Shown: one piece after another, positions 24,031-35,700 of the stretch
How positions within the stretch are numbered: position 1 is the stretch's first letter
How the letters are laid out: each line of letters begins with the position of its first letter
Assembly: GCF_963584025.1 (NCBI RefSeq)
Contig: NC_083614.1
Location: 2,690,501 to 2,754,500, forward strand
Reading direction: 5' to 3'
Source of the DNA: Labrus mixtus
Lineage: Eukaryota; Chordata; Actinopteri; Labriformes; Labridae
DNA: 64,000 nucleotides
The notes under the pieces: generated by a model
Told to the model about the DNA's origin: nothing
Database searches by the model: none
Seen by the model: only the letters and a program-made list of their open reading frames with translations
Program-made: the position numbers and the translations under genes

Positions 24031-24305
24031 CAATTCACTTTGAACATGCAATGTCGGGGGGGGATTAGTTTGTTCATGTTTGTTGTACTTGTTCTCTGAT
24101 GGGAAGAAGTTTTACCTACTGACAAGGACTAAAAAATCCTCCTCACAGATTTCGTAGGCCGCGGCGTCAGTCCTGTGATAATTGTTGTTTGTTTGATGAA
24201 AACGGTCAAATGTTTGTGTGGCTGCTCGTTTGAGGGAGCGGCGTAGGAGGTCAAAATAATCAGAAACCTGCCTAATGTTGGTCTCATGAACAGCCTGCAG
24301 AGAAT

Positions 24306-24490
24306 GCCATGTGGGGGCGGATGTGGGTCAGTGGTAGAGTCAGTCATATCTAAACTGGAAGGTCGGGGCTTGATACCCAGCTCCTGCAGCTACATGTCCG
24401 ATGTGTCGTCGGACAAGACACTTAACCCCAAGTTGCTCCCACTGCTTCGTTAGCGGCGTGTCAATGTGTATGAATGGATGAGTTACTTCA
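24306..24490 (+). mobile_element. SINE of the VNTR family, short copy without array
   Basis: A tRNA-like head (GTGGGTCAGTGGTAGAGTC) precedes the family body (CAGCTCCTGCAGC, ACATGTCCGATGTGTCG, AGACACTTAACCCCAAG). It reaches GTGTATGAATGGATGAGTTA, the point where the 68-bp array begins in expanded copies, and stops there. Confidence 0.8.
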
Positions 24491-25860
24491 TTTCTGGTCT
24501 CTATTTTTGGTACAGAACTAAATGTATTCTTCTTTTATTTGACTTTGAACCTTTGACTAACATGGAGTAAAGAGATCATGTCAAAGTAGCTTCTTGAATT
24601 CAAACAGGAGAGAAGGGAGGAAGTCAGTCAGCTGTTGAAAAGCTTGAAGTTTTTGAAAAAAGAATGGAAATGCAAATGCTCTTGATTGATAGTGAACATC
24701 CGTCAATCACAGCAGAAGTTCAAATATTTCTACTTTGTTTAAAATACGTTTTTTCTCCTTTGCTCAAAAGTTTTCTCGTGTCTGCTGTCTCTTCCTCGCG
24801 GAGCAGCTGCAGCTCACCGAGCAGGTTAGTCATGAATAAATGTGTGACTGAAGAGATGCGTTCAAGGACACTCCTCAGTGCCCCTCTGAGCTGCTGTCTC
24901 CCACTCCGCTGCCCCTGCCAGGCCTCCACCGCCTCAAACCATCACACAGCCCTTCCAGCTGAGAGTGGACCCTGGGCGGTGGAGGATGGCAGGGGTCAGG
25001 CTTCAGCAGCGAGCAGCCAGCCGTCGCTGCCCGTAGAAGGAGCTGCAGCCGTCAGAGGGTTCTAATCTTGTGTTTTTGACTCGGGGCTGCTGGAGATGCT
25101 GTGTGTAGGTGGGGGGGGGGTTGTTTCTGACTGCAGAGACACAATCAGAAAAGGAGTTTATAAAGCCGGAGTGGAGTTTTATTTGAGTCTCAGCCAATCT
25201 TGATAAGTCACACAGGATTGAAGGTTGCACACTAGAGCATGCAGGAGAGAAATGTGTCTGTGAAGCCTGAACACTCTTTCTCTGTCTTCTGTTTGCACAG
25301 ATAGTTCATAAAATATGCATTTATTAAGGGCGGTTTTAAAAGGTGCTGAGGTCAGATATGATCTCAATCTTCTTTTTTCTCTCTCTTTTACAGGTAATTC
25401 ATATCTTTTTCTACAACAAGCACTGATCAAACTCCTCTTCTGCCCACAATACAAACTCGTCATTTCAGTGCTAATTGGTTAAATGAACTCACATGTGGAC
25501 TAAAGAAAAACATTTTCCCGGTGCTGTTTTTACGCTGAATTACTTTTGATTACTTTGTGAAGTCCAAACAATCAATCATGTGTCACTTGAGCTCTTATTT
25601 ATCACCACAAGATGGAGCGCTGCTTGGCTGATTAGCCTGATGGACAAAGTGTTTTTAAATCATCACAGGTTGGACACATGCAGAATGTTCAGCAGCCAAA
25701 GAGTCCGTGCTGCGTCTGTGAACAGAGAGAAAGAAAAGACCAAAACATACAAGTACGAGTTAACCTGCTGCTGCTCAGGTATCTATGAGGCCTGAACCTA
25801 AGGGTTCAAATTAAACAGATGCACAAGCCCATGCACACAGGGGACCCACACCTGACAAAT

Positions 25861-28228
25861 TATAAATGGACTTGAGTTTGTTTATTTTTGTTCTATTGTT
25901 CTGACTCCTCAAAGCTCTTTTACACCACAGGTCACACCTACACATTCACACACTGATGGTAGAGGCTGCTGTGTAAAGAGTCCATCAGAATTAACTCATC
26001 CATTCATACACATTCACACACTGATGGTATAGGCTGCTGAGTGAAGAGTCCATCAGTATTAACTCATCCATTCATACACATTCACACACTGATGGTAGAG
26101 GCTGCTGAGTAAAGGGTCCATCAGTATTAACTCATCCATTCATACACATTTACACACTGATGGTAGAGGCTGCTGTGTAAAGAGTCCATCAGTATTAACT
26201 CATCCATTCATACACATTTACACACTGATGGTAGAGGCTGCTGAGTAAGGAGTCCATCAGTATTAACTCACTGATGGTAGAGGCTGCTGTGTAAAGAGTC
26301 CATCAGTATTAACTCATCCATTCATACACATTCACACAGTGATGGTAGAGGCTGCTGAGTAAAGTGTGTATCAGTATTAACTCATCCATTCATACACATT
26401 CACACACTGATGGTATAGGCTGCTGAGTAAAGAGTCCATCAGTATTAACTCATCCATTCATACACATTCACACACTGATGGTAGAGGCTGCTGTGTAAAG
26501 AGACCATCAGTATTAACTCATCCATTCATACACATTCACACACTGATGGTAGAGGCTGCTGTGTAAAGAGTCCATCAGTTTTAACTCATCCATTCATACA
26601 CATTCACACACTGATGGTAGAGGCTGCTGAGTAAAAAGTCCATCAGTATTAACTCACTGATGGTAGAGGCTACTGTGTAAAGAGTCTATCAGTATCAACT
26701 CATCCATTCATACACATTCACACACTGACGGTAGAGGCTGCTGAGTAAAGTGTCCATCAGTATTAACTCATCCATTCATACACATTCACACACTGATGGT
26801 AGAGGCTGCTGAGTAAAGAGTCCATCAGTATTAACTCGGCCATTCATACACATTCACACACTGATGGTAGAGGCTGCTGTGTAAAGAGACCATCCGTATT
26901 AACTCGTCCACTCATACATATTCACACACTGATGGTAGAGGCTGCTGAGTTAAGAGTCCATCAGTATTAACTCATCCATTCATACACATTCACACACTGA
27001 TGGTAGAGGCTGCTGAGTAAAGACTCCATCAGTATTAACTCATCCATTCATACACATTCACACACTGATGGTAGAGGCTGCTGAGTAAAGAGTCCATCAG
27101 TATTAACTCATCCATTCATACACATTCACACACTGATGGTAGAGGCTGCTGAGTAAAGAGTCCATCAGTATTAACTCATCCATTCATACACATTCACACA
27201 CTGATGGTAGAGGCTGCTGAGTAAAGACTCCATCAGTATTAACTCATCCATTCATACACATTCACACACTGATGGTAGAGGCTGCTGAGTAAAGAGTCCA
27301 TCAGTATTAACTCGGCCATTCATACACATTCACACACTGATGGTAGAGGCTGCTGTGTAAAGAGACCATCCGTATTAACTCGTCCACTCATACACATTCA
27401 CACACTGATGGTAGAGGCTGCTGAGTTAAGAGTCCATCAGTATTAACTCATCCACTCATACACATTTACACACTGATGGTAGAGGCTGCTGAGTGAAGAG
27501 TCCATCAGTATTAACTCATCCATTCATACACATTCACACACTGATGGTAGAGGCTGCTGAGTAAAGACTCCATCAGTATTAACTCATCCATTCATACACA
27601 TTCACACACTGATGGTAGAGGCTGCTGAGTAAAGAGTCCATCAGTATTAACTCGGCCATTCATACACATTCACACACTGATGGTAGAGGCTGCTGTGTAA
27701 AGAGACCATCCGTATTAACTCGTCCACTCATACACATTCACACACTGATGGTAGAGGCTGCTGAGTTAAGAGTCCATCAGTATTAACTCATCCACTCATA
27801 CACATTTACACACTGATGGTAGAGGCTGCTGAGTGAAGAGTCCATCAGTATTAACTCATCCATTCATACACATTCACACACTGATGGTAGAGGCTGCTGA
27901 GTAAAGAGTCCATCAGTATTAACTCATCCATTCATACACATTCACACACTGATGGTAGAGGCTGCTGAGTAAAGACTCCATCAATATTAACTCATCCATT
28001 CATACACATTCACACACTGATGGTAGAGGCTGCTGAGTAAAGAGTCCATCAGTATTAACTCATCCATTCATACACATTCACACGCCACCTCTGAATCAGA
28101 AGGAGCAACTTGGGGTTAAGTGTCTTGCCCAGGGTCACATCAGACATGTTGCTGCAGGAGCTGAGGATCAAACCCCCGACCTTCCTGTTGAGAATCGACC
28201 GACTCTACCACCTGAGCCAGAATCACCT
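25861..28228 (-). mobile_element. SINE with internal 68-bp VNTR, copy B (about 31 units)
   Basis: The tail (CAAACTCAAGTCCATTTATA on the minus strand) lies at 25861-25950, the array at about 25940-28082, and the body and tRNA-like head at 28083-28228 (A-box GGCTCAGGTGGTAGAGTC, B-box GGGTTTGATCC). Two units are shortened by about 22 bases (near 26261 and 26647). A variant block beginning CTCGGCC recurs at about 26835, 27311 and 27651, spacings of 476 and 340 bases, i.e. exactly seven and five units. This indicates higher-order duplication within the array. Confidence 0.85.
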
Positions 28229-28604
28229 CTTTTTCTTTTTTTATAAACTGAGTAATCAGTGTATTTATTAGTCTAGTGTATTTTATTAAACGACCTGAAA
28301 GAATGACAAACATATAAACACATCAGTGTGCAGTTTTAAAGTTTAAGGAATCTATTTGAGACAAACATGTAAATGAAGGTGTGCAGATTTAAATGTAAAG
28401 TGTTTTAAACATTATAGACCCATCAGATTTAAAGCTGTTTGTTTACAGCCTGACGTTGTTTCCTCTTCTCTAGATCCTCACTGGTGTTGAACTTACTCTC
28501 TAATGTTCGTCTCTTTGGATAAAAGTGTCTGTAAGAATTGTAGAAGTGAAATGGCACCTCTGCAGCTACAAGACCAACTTCCAGACCCTACGCTTCCTGA
28601 TTCA

Positions 28605-28646
28605 GGACAAAACCATCCAGACTGTAGAGTCTGGATGGTTTTGTCC
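28605..28646. other. Perfect 19-bp inverted repeat, 4-base loop
   Basis: GGACAAAACCATCCAGACT (28605-28623) is the exact reverse complement of 28628-28646, with loop GTAG. Transcription from either strand would give a strong hairpin. No T-run, precursor-miRNA-like bulges or known family are evident. It lies about 1 kb upstream of artn exon 1 and past the end of the copy B SINE. Confidence 0.9.
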
Positions 28647-29399
28647 ACACAACGCTCTTCCTTACTTCCATGTTTGCCCTGTGGAGGGGAGTCTGATGCT
28701 CTGAGGATGAAGAGCGTGTTATAAGGTTATAATGAGGCACCATCGGGCAAGGCATCAAGAGACATTATATTAAAAGAGAAAAATATTAAAGTTGAGTAAT
28801 AAAAAGGAACTTCCAACTTCATCATGAATGGAAATGTCTACTCGTAAACACAGTCAGATACAGAGGGCGGATCATTTATATCACTCTCTCAGTCACAGGC
28901 AAAACTGACTTGAATACAAACTGCTTCATTTAGGTGTTTTATATGACAATCCTGCTTTCTTTTTTCTTCTAGAAGGAACTGAAAGGTGTCATGGCATGTG
29001 CACAGTAAACACAGTGTGGACTGCAGAGGAGGTTTAAAAACAACATGAGGGCAATGTGTTTGACCCAGAGCTGCCTGATAAATCGTTACAGCCTTGAAAC
29101 AGCGCTTTAGGTACAAACATGCATGTACAAATATAAACACATCTATGGGATAAAAGTTGCAGTGTATAAATAATGCTCAGAACTCCCCTGGATACGCTGC
29201 TATCATGTGACGTCAAAAAAAAGTTGTGGGAGTGGCCGATAAGTTCCTTCTGTTGATGTGTGTCATCACTCTGATGTAGATGAGTTATGTAGCTGCTGCT
29301 GACTTCTTTAAAACCATTATTGTGTGATCTGGGAGAGTATTAAATACCACACACACACATACACATACACACACGCGGACGTGAAGTATTTATTCAACC

Positions 29400-29680
29400 T
29401 CACCTGTCCTGCTGCAGGACGCACTGCGCGGCGCGGCACGGCACGGCTCGGCACGGCTCGGCTCGGCTCTGACAGCAGTGATCTGAGTCCCGCAGGATCT
29501 GCTCTGCGGTCAGCGATGTCACTCTGACAGCGTCTCCGGTCATGAGGAGCACCGGGATCAGGACTGCGCCACTATGAGACAGGATATAACCGAGGAAGCA
29601 GCGCAGACCGAGAGGAGCCGAGTGTGTGTGGATTATTACAGCAAAGGGAAAGCAGCAGTTTGCCTTTTCATATCACGTCC
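29400..29680 (+). promoter_or_regulatory. artn 5' untranslated region and CpG-rich start region
   Basis: After A/T-rich sequence the base composition turns abruptly CpG-rich at about 29420. It includes a short tandem of GGCACGGCTC-like decamers (29432-29470). An in-frame stop at 29543-29545 precedes the proposed artn start codon at 29681 with no other in-frame ATG between. Two upstream ATGs in other frames (29517 and 29542) open very short frames. The transcription start and any TATA box could not be fixed. Confidence 0.5.
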
Positions 29681-29711
29681 ATGATCGGGAGGGCGAGCGA
29701 ACTCTGCAAAG
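29681..29711 (+). CDS. artn: artn coding exon 1 (start codon)
   Basis: ATG at 29681 is the first in-frame ATG after the stop at 29543. It encodes MIGRASELCK plus one base, with donor GTAAGA at 29712. Phase 1 matches exon 2. An alternative is initiation at the ATG in exon 3 (42826), which would make this exon untranslated. Confidence 0.6.
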
Positions 29712-32700
29712 GTAAGACTAGTGAAGACCAGAAAGGCGTTTAGTGAGTCTGTCAGTGCCCTGACCTGAGGTCAGCCTGCAAGTTTCTCAACCCAAGACAT
29801 AGACCTATATGTGGAAGGATTACTCGCTTCTTCTCTTTATAAGATGAATGCCTGAAAAGATAACTTCATGAAGCATGTCGTTTACTGACATGCAAAAAAG
29901 AAGTGTTGAAAAAAGATAATTGCAGATGCAGATATTCCACATGTCTAAACATGCACTTACTGAATAATGTGTCAGGAGATGTTTGAGTGTGAAGAGATTA
30001 AAAAAAAAACAGAAGATGAATAAACGATGTCTGAAGATGTTTACAGCTCTACACAGCCCCTAACTTATTTTAACTCCATCTCATATAACACTCGATACCA
30101 TCAATGGTTGCTTTAAAATGATAACAGTAAAGGTTGGAGGCTTATCATTTGATATTAAATATATTAAATTCACAGTGTGTAAGCTGCATTTAAGGGGATA
30201 GTTGTTTTGTTTCATTTTGGAAGGTTATATCCGTTGGAAGATTTTACTGACAGAAATCTTGTCTCCTACAAAAAAGGCAGCACGTGCATTAAACAAGATC
30301 CTAAGTTCTCTGTTTAAACATCATTTATGACTTTCCATAAAGAGACGAATCCATGGAGGATATCTGTACAACCTTTGTGATGAAATAGCGCACATCACAC
30401 TAAAGTGGTGCTAAACTTCGTTGGATGTCAATATGATGATTATCACTTTGATGGAGTTTGTTCTGGATTTGATTTTAAAATTAGAAATGAAATCTGGTTT
30501 AACTTGTTCATTTAGCCTGTGCAGCCTCCTGCATGCACACACTGGACCATACAAGGAGGAGAATAATTTCCTGTTTCATCCTTTCATTTCTACAGCTGTC
30601 TGTTTCTCATTACCCACTGTACATTCTTGCACACTTTGAGAGAATTAAAATGACAACTCAGCAGATTCTGATTAAACAGAAGTCGAGAATCCTTTTTGGA
30701 AAACATTACGAGAAAAAAAAAGGTTTGTTGGACTCAACAGTGACTTGCTTTTTGTCCAGTGTCTCTCTCTAAGACAATGTTTAACAGTTCTCTGTATTCT
30801 GTAGAGAGACGATCTATTTGCTAGGAATACTACATGTGGGGAGGAATGTGACTTAAGATGCCTTCTCTTGATAAGCTTTTATTTTGACAAGAGGATATAG
30901 GTTACAAAAAGGACGGGTGCACTGACAAGTGTTGGAGATACTACATGCTTGCTGTGTGACTTAAATATATATATATATACACACCATGACAGAGGTTTAA
31001 TAGTTATTTTAAATGATAATGTTGTTGGAGTTGAAGGCAGGACTTAAAGACAGTGAAAGTTGTGCTGACTGTCAGGTGTACAGAACAACCTTTAACTGAT
31101 TATTTCATAACAAGACAAACACAGGAGCAGACTTTCAGAACGGCCATCTTTAAGAGCATCCTGCTATGTCAGGTCATTTATGTGCAGTGAGTTAAAAGTG
31201 AGAAAGGGTCACAGACTCTACTATAGCTGAGTATTCTCTTACTCAGTTACAATGCTGGAGCTGCAGATGTTAGCAGTCTCTGTCAATCATGACATCACTC
31301 AAAGAATCGGTCAACTTCTCCAGGAGTCAGCATCATTATGCTGATCGTGTACAGGTTTTATGTTAAGAATAAGCAGTATCCTCCGGTGTTGAAAAATGAA
31401 GCCGATGCTGGAGTGTAAAATCCTGCAGTTCCTGGAGTGTCCACTAGAGGCTGGCTGCAGAAGCACAGGAAGTCACATACACACCCATTCTAAAAAGTCT
31501 GTTTTTACAGCAGAGATTAACATGTTTACAGCCTGGTTCAAAAAAACAAATAGGTGTGATTATCTCATGTCTCGATCGACACACACTGTACGGGGGGTGA
31601 ATGTTTTGATGACTCATCAGTTTTGATTTGATGAAGAATAAGAGTTATTCACAATAAGGCGTGTAGCTGACCTGATTGACAGGTGGGCGTGGTGTAACGG
31701 TTTGTCAGGAGGTTTAAAACCCGCCTCAGCTCCAGCTCTCAGTCTGTCGTTAGGTTGACTGAAAGTTAGACTGAGACAGCATTTCCAGCATGGAGACCGC
31801 CATCGATGGGACTCCAGCGCCCCCTGCAGGAACAGACGGGGGGACGTCACTCAGGATGTCAGTCACATCATTGATCTTTTTACTCTGTGTGTGTTTAAGG
31901 AAATATGTTCTCATTGTATCATAGCATCCCTTCCAAACACTTATCTTGTCCCTGTTGACTGAATAACAGAATTGCCCGGGGTTCTTGGCGTCAGATGTGA
32001 GACAGATGTGCTTCTGACAGGTCTGTTCGCAGTGCAACTTCCAAAACCTGATTTCCACGGAAATACCAACAACATGTTTCAAGCTGCATCATTTTCATGA
32101 TCATGCTTCTTGTTGTCTGTTCTCTAACCAATTCATCATGCACTTTGCTTGGCAATGAAATACCCCACAGGCAGGCAGGCAAAGAGCCACAGTGCTGCTT
32201 GAGTGGGTCATAACACTGTTTCAACATGAGGACCAGTAGGTAGGTCGCTCTGCCAAATCAGCCAGCTGGTATCAAACAATCAAGCCATGAAGGGAGCATG
32301 CTAACATGTTCTAGACATTTGGTGGATGGTAGTGGACCTACTTAAAGGTTTTGGGTCATCAGATCACCATCATTGACAGAAATGTCTTCTTCTCTGTATT
32401 GTTTACGACCACGTTAAACATGTAATTTAAATTTATATGCGGGCATGGGCCAACGTGGGCCAGTGCCCCTGTAACACTGAGCTTGGTCCTCCCTGTGACC
32501 ACCCCTCCAAAAGGAAGAGCCCCCCCTAATAACACATACACAATATGTGACTCAACAACCTGACTCACAATCTAGTATTAAATTCTGTTACTGGAACAAA
32601 TATAAATCATGGTATTTAATGATGAGTGCTATTATTTGGAATAATATATATATATATTTAAAGCAATCATCTTTGTTTATTTTCACCTGGGTTTAATGTT

Positions 32701-35700
32701 CCCCTCTGACAAAACAACTGGCCCCTGTTTGGCCCCCTCAGTAAAAGTGGTCTAGAACCACCACTGTATGCAGGGTTCATACCTTTCAGGTCATCCAGTA
32801 TTTGACACGACCCGTACTGTAGCATGAAGAGAAAAACCTCTTCCTGGTTATTGGATGATTTAACTGTTGGGGAAACGACAGAACCGAATCACAATATTTA
32901 GTCCCCGTAGAAGATCTCCAGAGTAGCTTCTCTTGATCACAAACTGTCGTGTGTCTTTACAACAGGTGTGTTTAAACGAAGCTTGAAATCAGGTGTTTCA
33001 AAAGCCTCACCTAAAAAATCAGACAGTGATTGCAATGAGTGCAAGGTGAGCGAGACGAGGGCTGTGAGCCTGAACGTGTGGAGTAGTAGTGGCCTGCTTT
33101 GTCTGAAGTTTGACAGGCATAGGAACACTTCCACCTCTGTGTGTGTGACTATCTAATGTTCATCTCCAGCTTTTAGTCGCTTGCAAAGGTGTATGGAAAA
33201 GTGGATGAAGCAGATAAAGAATGAGCGTGAAGATGAAGTGATGATATAAAACCAGATTGTTCAGTGCTGCTGCTGAGGCCAGTATGTTTACCATTACCAG
33301 TATGAAACTACGTGCATGGGAAGAACTGTGTCTTCACAATATGCCACTAACTTCCTGTTCACCCATGACCTATAAACACCTACCCGTATCCCCTGACCTA
33401 TTAACCCCATTTATCACCATCGAGGTCCAAATTCAGTGAATGAACAAACATGTAAATCAATAACATAACTATTATTCACACTACATTGGCTCCTGGTGTG
33501 TGTGTGTGTGTGTGAGAGACCTGGACATAAAGAAAGATTTGCATTTTTGAATTTTTTATAGCGTGCAGTAATTGAAACACTCTACATCTTATGTGGGTTA
33601 TTGTATTAATTTCCTATTTAAAGGAGCAGTATGTTACTCTGACACCTAGTGTTTAAAATGGGTACTGCAGTCCAAAGTCAAAACATTGGAGAGAGCTGTC
33701 TCTCCCCCCGCCCCACTACCTAGAGTCGATGATCACTCTCAATGGTTTTAGACATTGCAAGCCAGCCGACTTGATCAAACAGAGTACAGAGATGATTCAG
33801 GGTAGTGGTGGGCGATATAACGATCTTAGATCGTGAAGGATTTTAACTTGCTGACGATCTGCCAAAGCAGGGAGATCGTAGAACTGGGCTTATGTGTTTA
33901 TTCTATCATGCTGCAGTTTATGCTCCGACACAGACGCGTCTCCCCCCCTCCTTTCCGCAGCGGTAAAAACGAAAACGAAACTTAAGAATTAGTCCGCAAA
34001 AACAACTCCATCCCGGTTATATGCAACTGTTCTGATATTTTTCCAAACTGACTCTCCACCTGAAGCTCACCTGTTGTGATAACGGAACCTAGAGGGATTA
34101 CGCTAAACGACGTTACCCGTTGTGTGCAGCAGGCAGGTGAGAGTGAGTAACCATGGTGACTGTCTGTCTGTCAATCAATGATGTCCCGCCCCCTCTATGA
34201 ATTAAACTCTTCTGTCAGTAAAATTTACTTTGATCATGTGTCACATAATGAACACATTCTGTATTATGTTTGATTATATATAAACCAAACTAAAGTTAGT
34301 CCAATGATGTCATAAAAAACAACAAAGGCTGCAGAGCCTGTATGAAGCTACAGCTGTAGGAACTCTGCAGGGCTAAAATAGAACAGAAACACAAGAACTT
34401 GAAGTCTACATGTTTTTAAATGAATGCATCACTGCGTGAAAATGTTCCTGATGAAAATAAAAAGAGGACTCAATCATTATTTCAAAGTGGTGAGGAAAAC
34501 CTTCAAATTGTGCATAAATATTGATCAAATTGAGGGAAAGATGTTTCTGTTGCTAAAGATGTTCTGGGTGAGAGACCTCCAGACCTCCTACAAAGATGTT
34601 TTTCAAATAGATTAAACTTGTCTGCATAGTTTTTGTGCATTTAAAAACATTGTACAGGGAAATAAGTTTGGTTGAACTGGTCAGTAACTTACAAATTTGT
34701 CTAAAGTTCAGTATGAAAAAAATTGTGATAAAATCGTGATTGTGATTTTGCCAAAAGAAAATTGTGATATGATATTTTTCCCATATCGCCCACCTCTAAT
34801 TCAGGGCCTTATGAACAAAATCTGAATTTACAGACCTGATTAGTGTGAGAATTGTAGGACCACTCTGTTAATGGTTCACCAGCTTTGTAAACAAACAAAC
34901 GATGCTGTGACCAAAGGGTCTTCACTGCCTGCATGTTCATGCTCCACACTAAAGCTCAGTGACTTCTTTGGTTTTTGATAGTGATCATCAACTTTAGAAC
35001 ATTTTGGCCTCAGGTTCATATACAGATATCTACAGTATGAGAATATGATGTCACCTTCCTGTGTTTATTATTGTTTCCCTATTAAACTACTTTTCTAGAT
35101 CGTTAAAATGATGCACAGCAAAATGTTAGATTTCTGAGAGGAGTTTTGAGGATGCCTCTCAGCAGCTTACCTTAAGACTCCGTGTCCACCTGGCGGTTTT
35201 TGCCGGGCAGTAAAGTGCTGGCTGTGCGCCCGGGAGCACCTCCATGAAGCGTTTGTGCACTGAGAGGAAAAGCCCTGCACGTCCGTCCTGTCTCTATGAC
35301 AACAGTCTGTTGACGACGGCCGCTGTATGACAGACACTGCTCTGTTACATTTTACTGTATGTTTTAGATTAGAGATCGTTTATTTCCCGATCAGACACGG
35401 AGCGAGGAGGATGTGACATGATCTGTAGGCCGAAAAAATATGGGGAATATCAAATATTTGGAAAATAGTGCTGGTGACTTCAACAGCGCCTTTCTGAACA
35501 GATGAAAGATTTTCAACTTGAGTGCTTGGAGTGGCTGCTCAAAAAAAGGGGAGCGCTCTGAAAAAAGACGCTGGGCGCTGCGCTTTATCTCCCAGCTGCT
35601 GCCTGTTGCTGCGAACGCTCTCTCCTCATTGGCAATAATTGAAAAAAAACGCTGCCGCTCAGAAAAAAATGCTAGAATCGACACGGGCCTTCAGTCCAAG

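Larger units (their letters stand above)
11620..29399. other. Intergenic region between st3gal3 and artn
   Basis: No coding gene was recognised in these 17.8 kb. Open frames here are short or lie in tandem repeats and transposon remnants. Contents are listed separately: short DNA elements, minisatellites at 14.0 and 20.9 kb, LINE tails at 15.4, 19.4 and 23.8 kb, two 68-bp-repeat SINE arrays, and a perfect hairpin at 28605. Stretches at 14462-15280, 17111-18130, 18630-19250, 19665-20875 and 24500-25860 hold nothing recognised. Confidence 0.7.

Noticed and set aside
24664..25065. 133-codon open frame
   Set aside because: Composition and content are not protein-like, there is no recognisable domain, and the reading frame has no supporting splice structure.
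22866..28228. Regularly repeated 68-bp arrays as a possible CRISPR array
   Set aside because: Units are contiguous with no unique spacers, the genome is eukaryotic, and the arrays lie inside a SINE.
28503..28724. 73-codon open frame upstream of artn
   Set aside because: It crosses a common interspersed phrase and the perfect hairpin; no homology or splice signals were recognised.
31396..31626. Repeated ~76-codon frame found in several places (also 3134-3364, 44146-44376)
   Set aside because: The identical frame is part of the ~510-bp miniature element and decays in other copies. It is not evidence of a conserved peptide.
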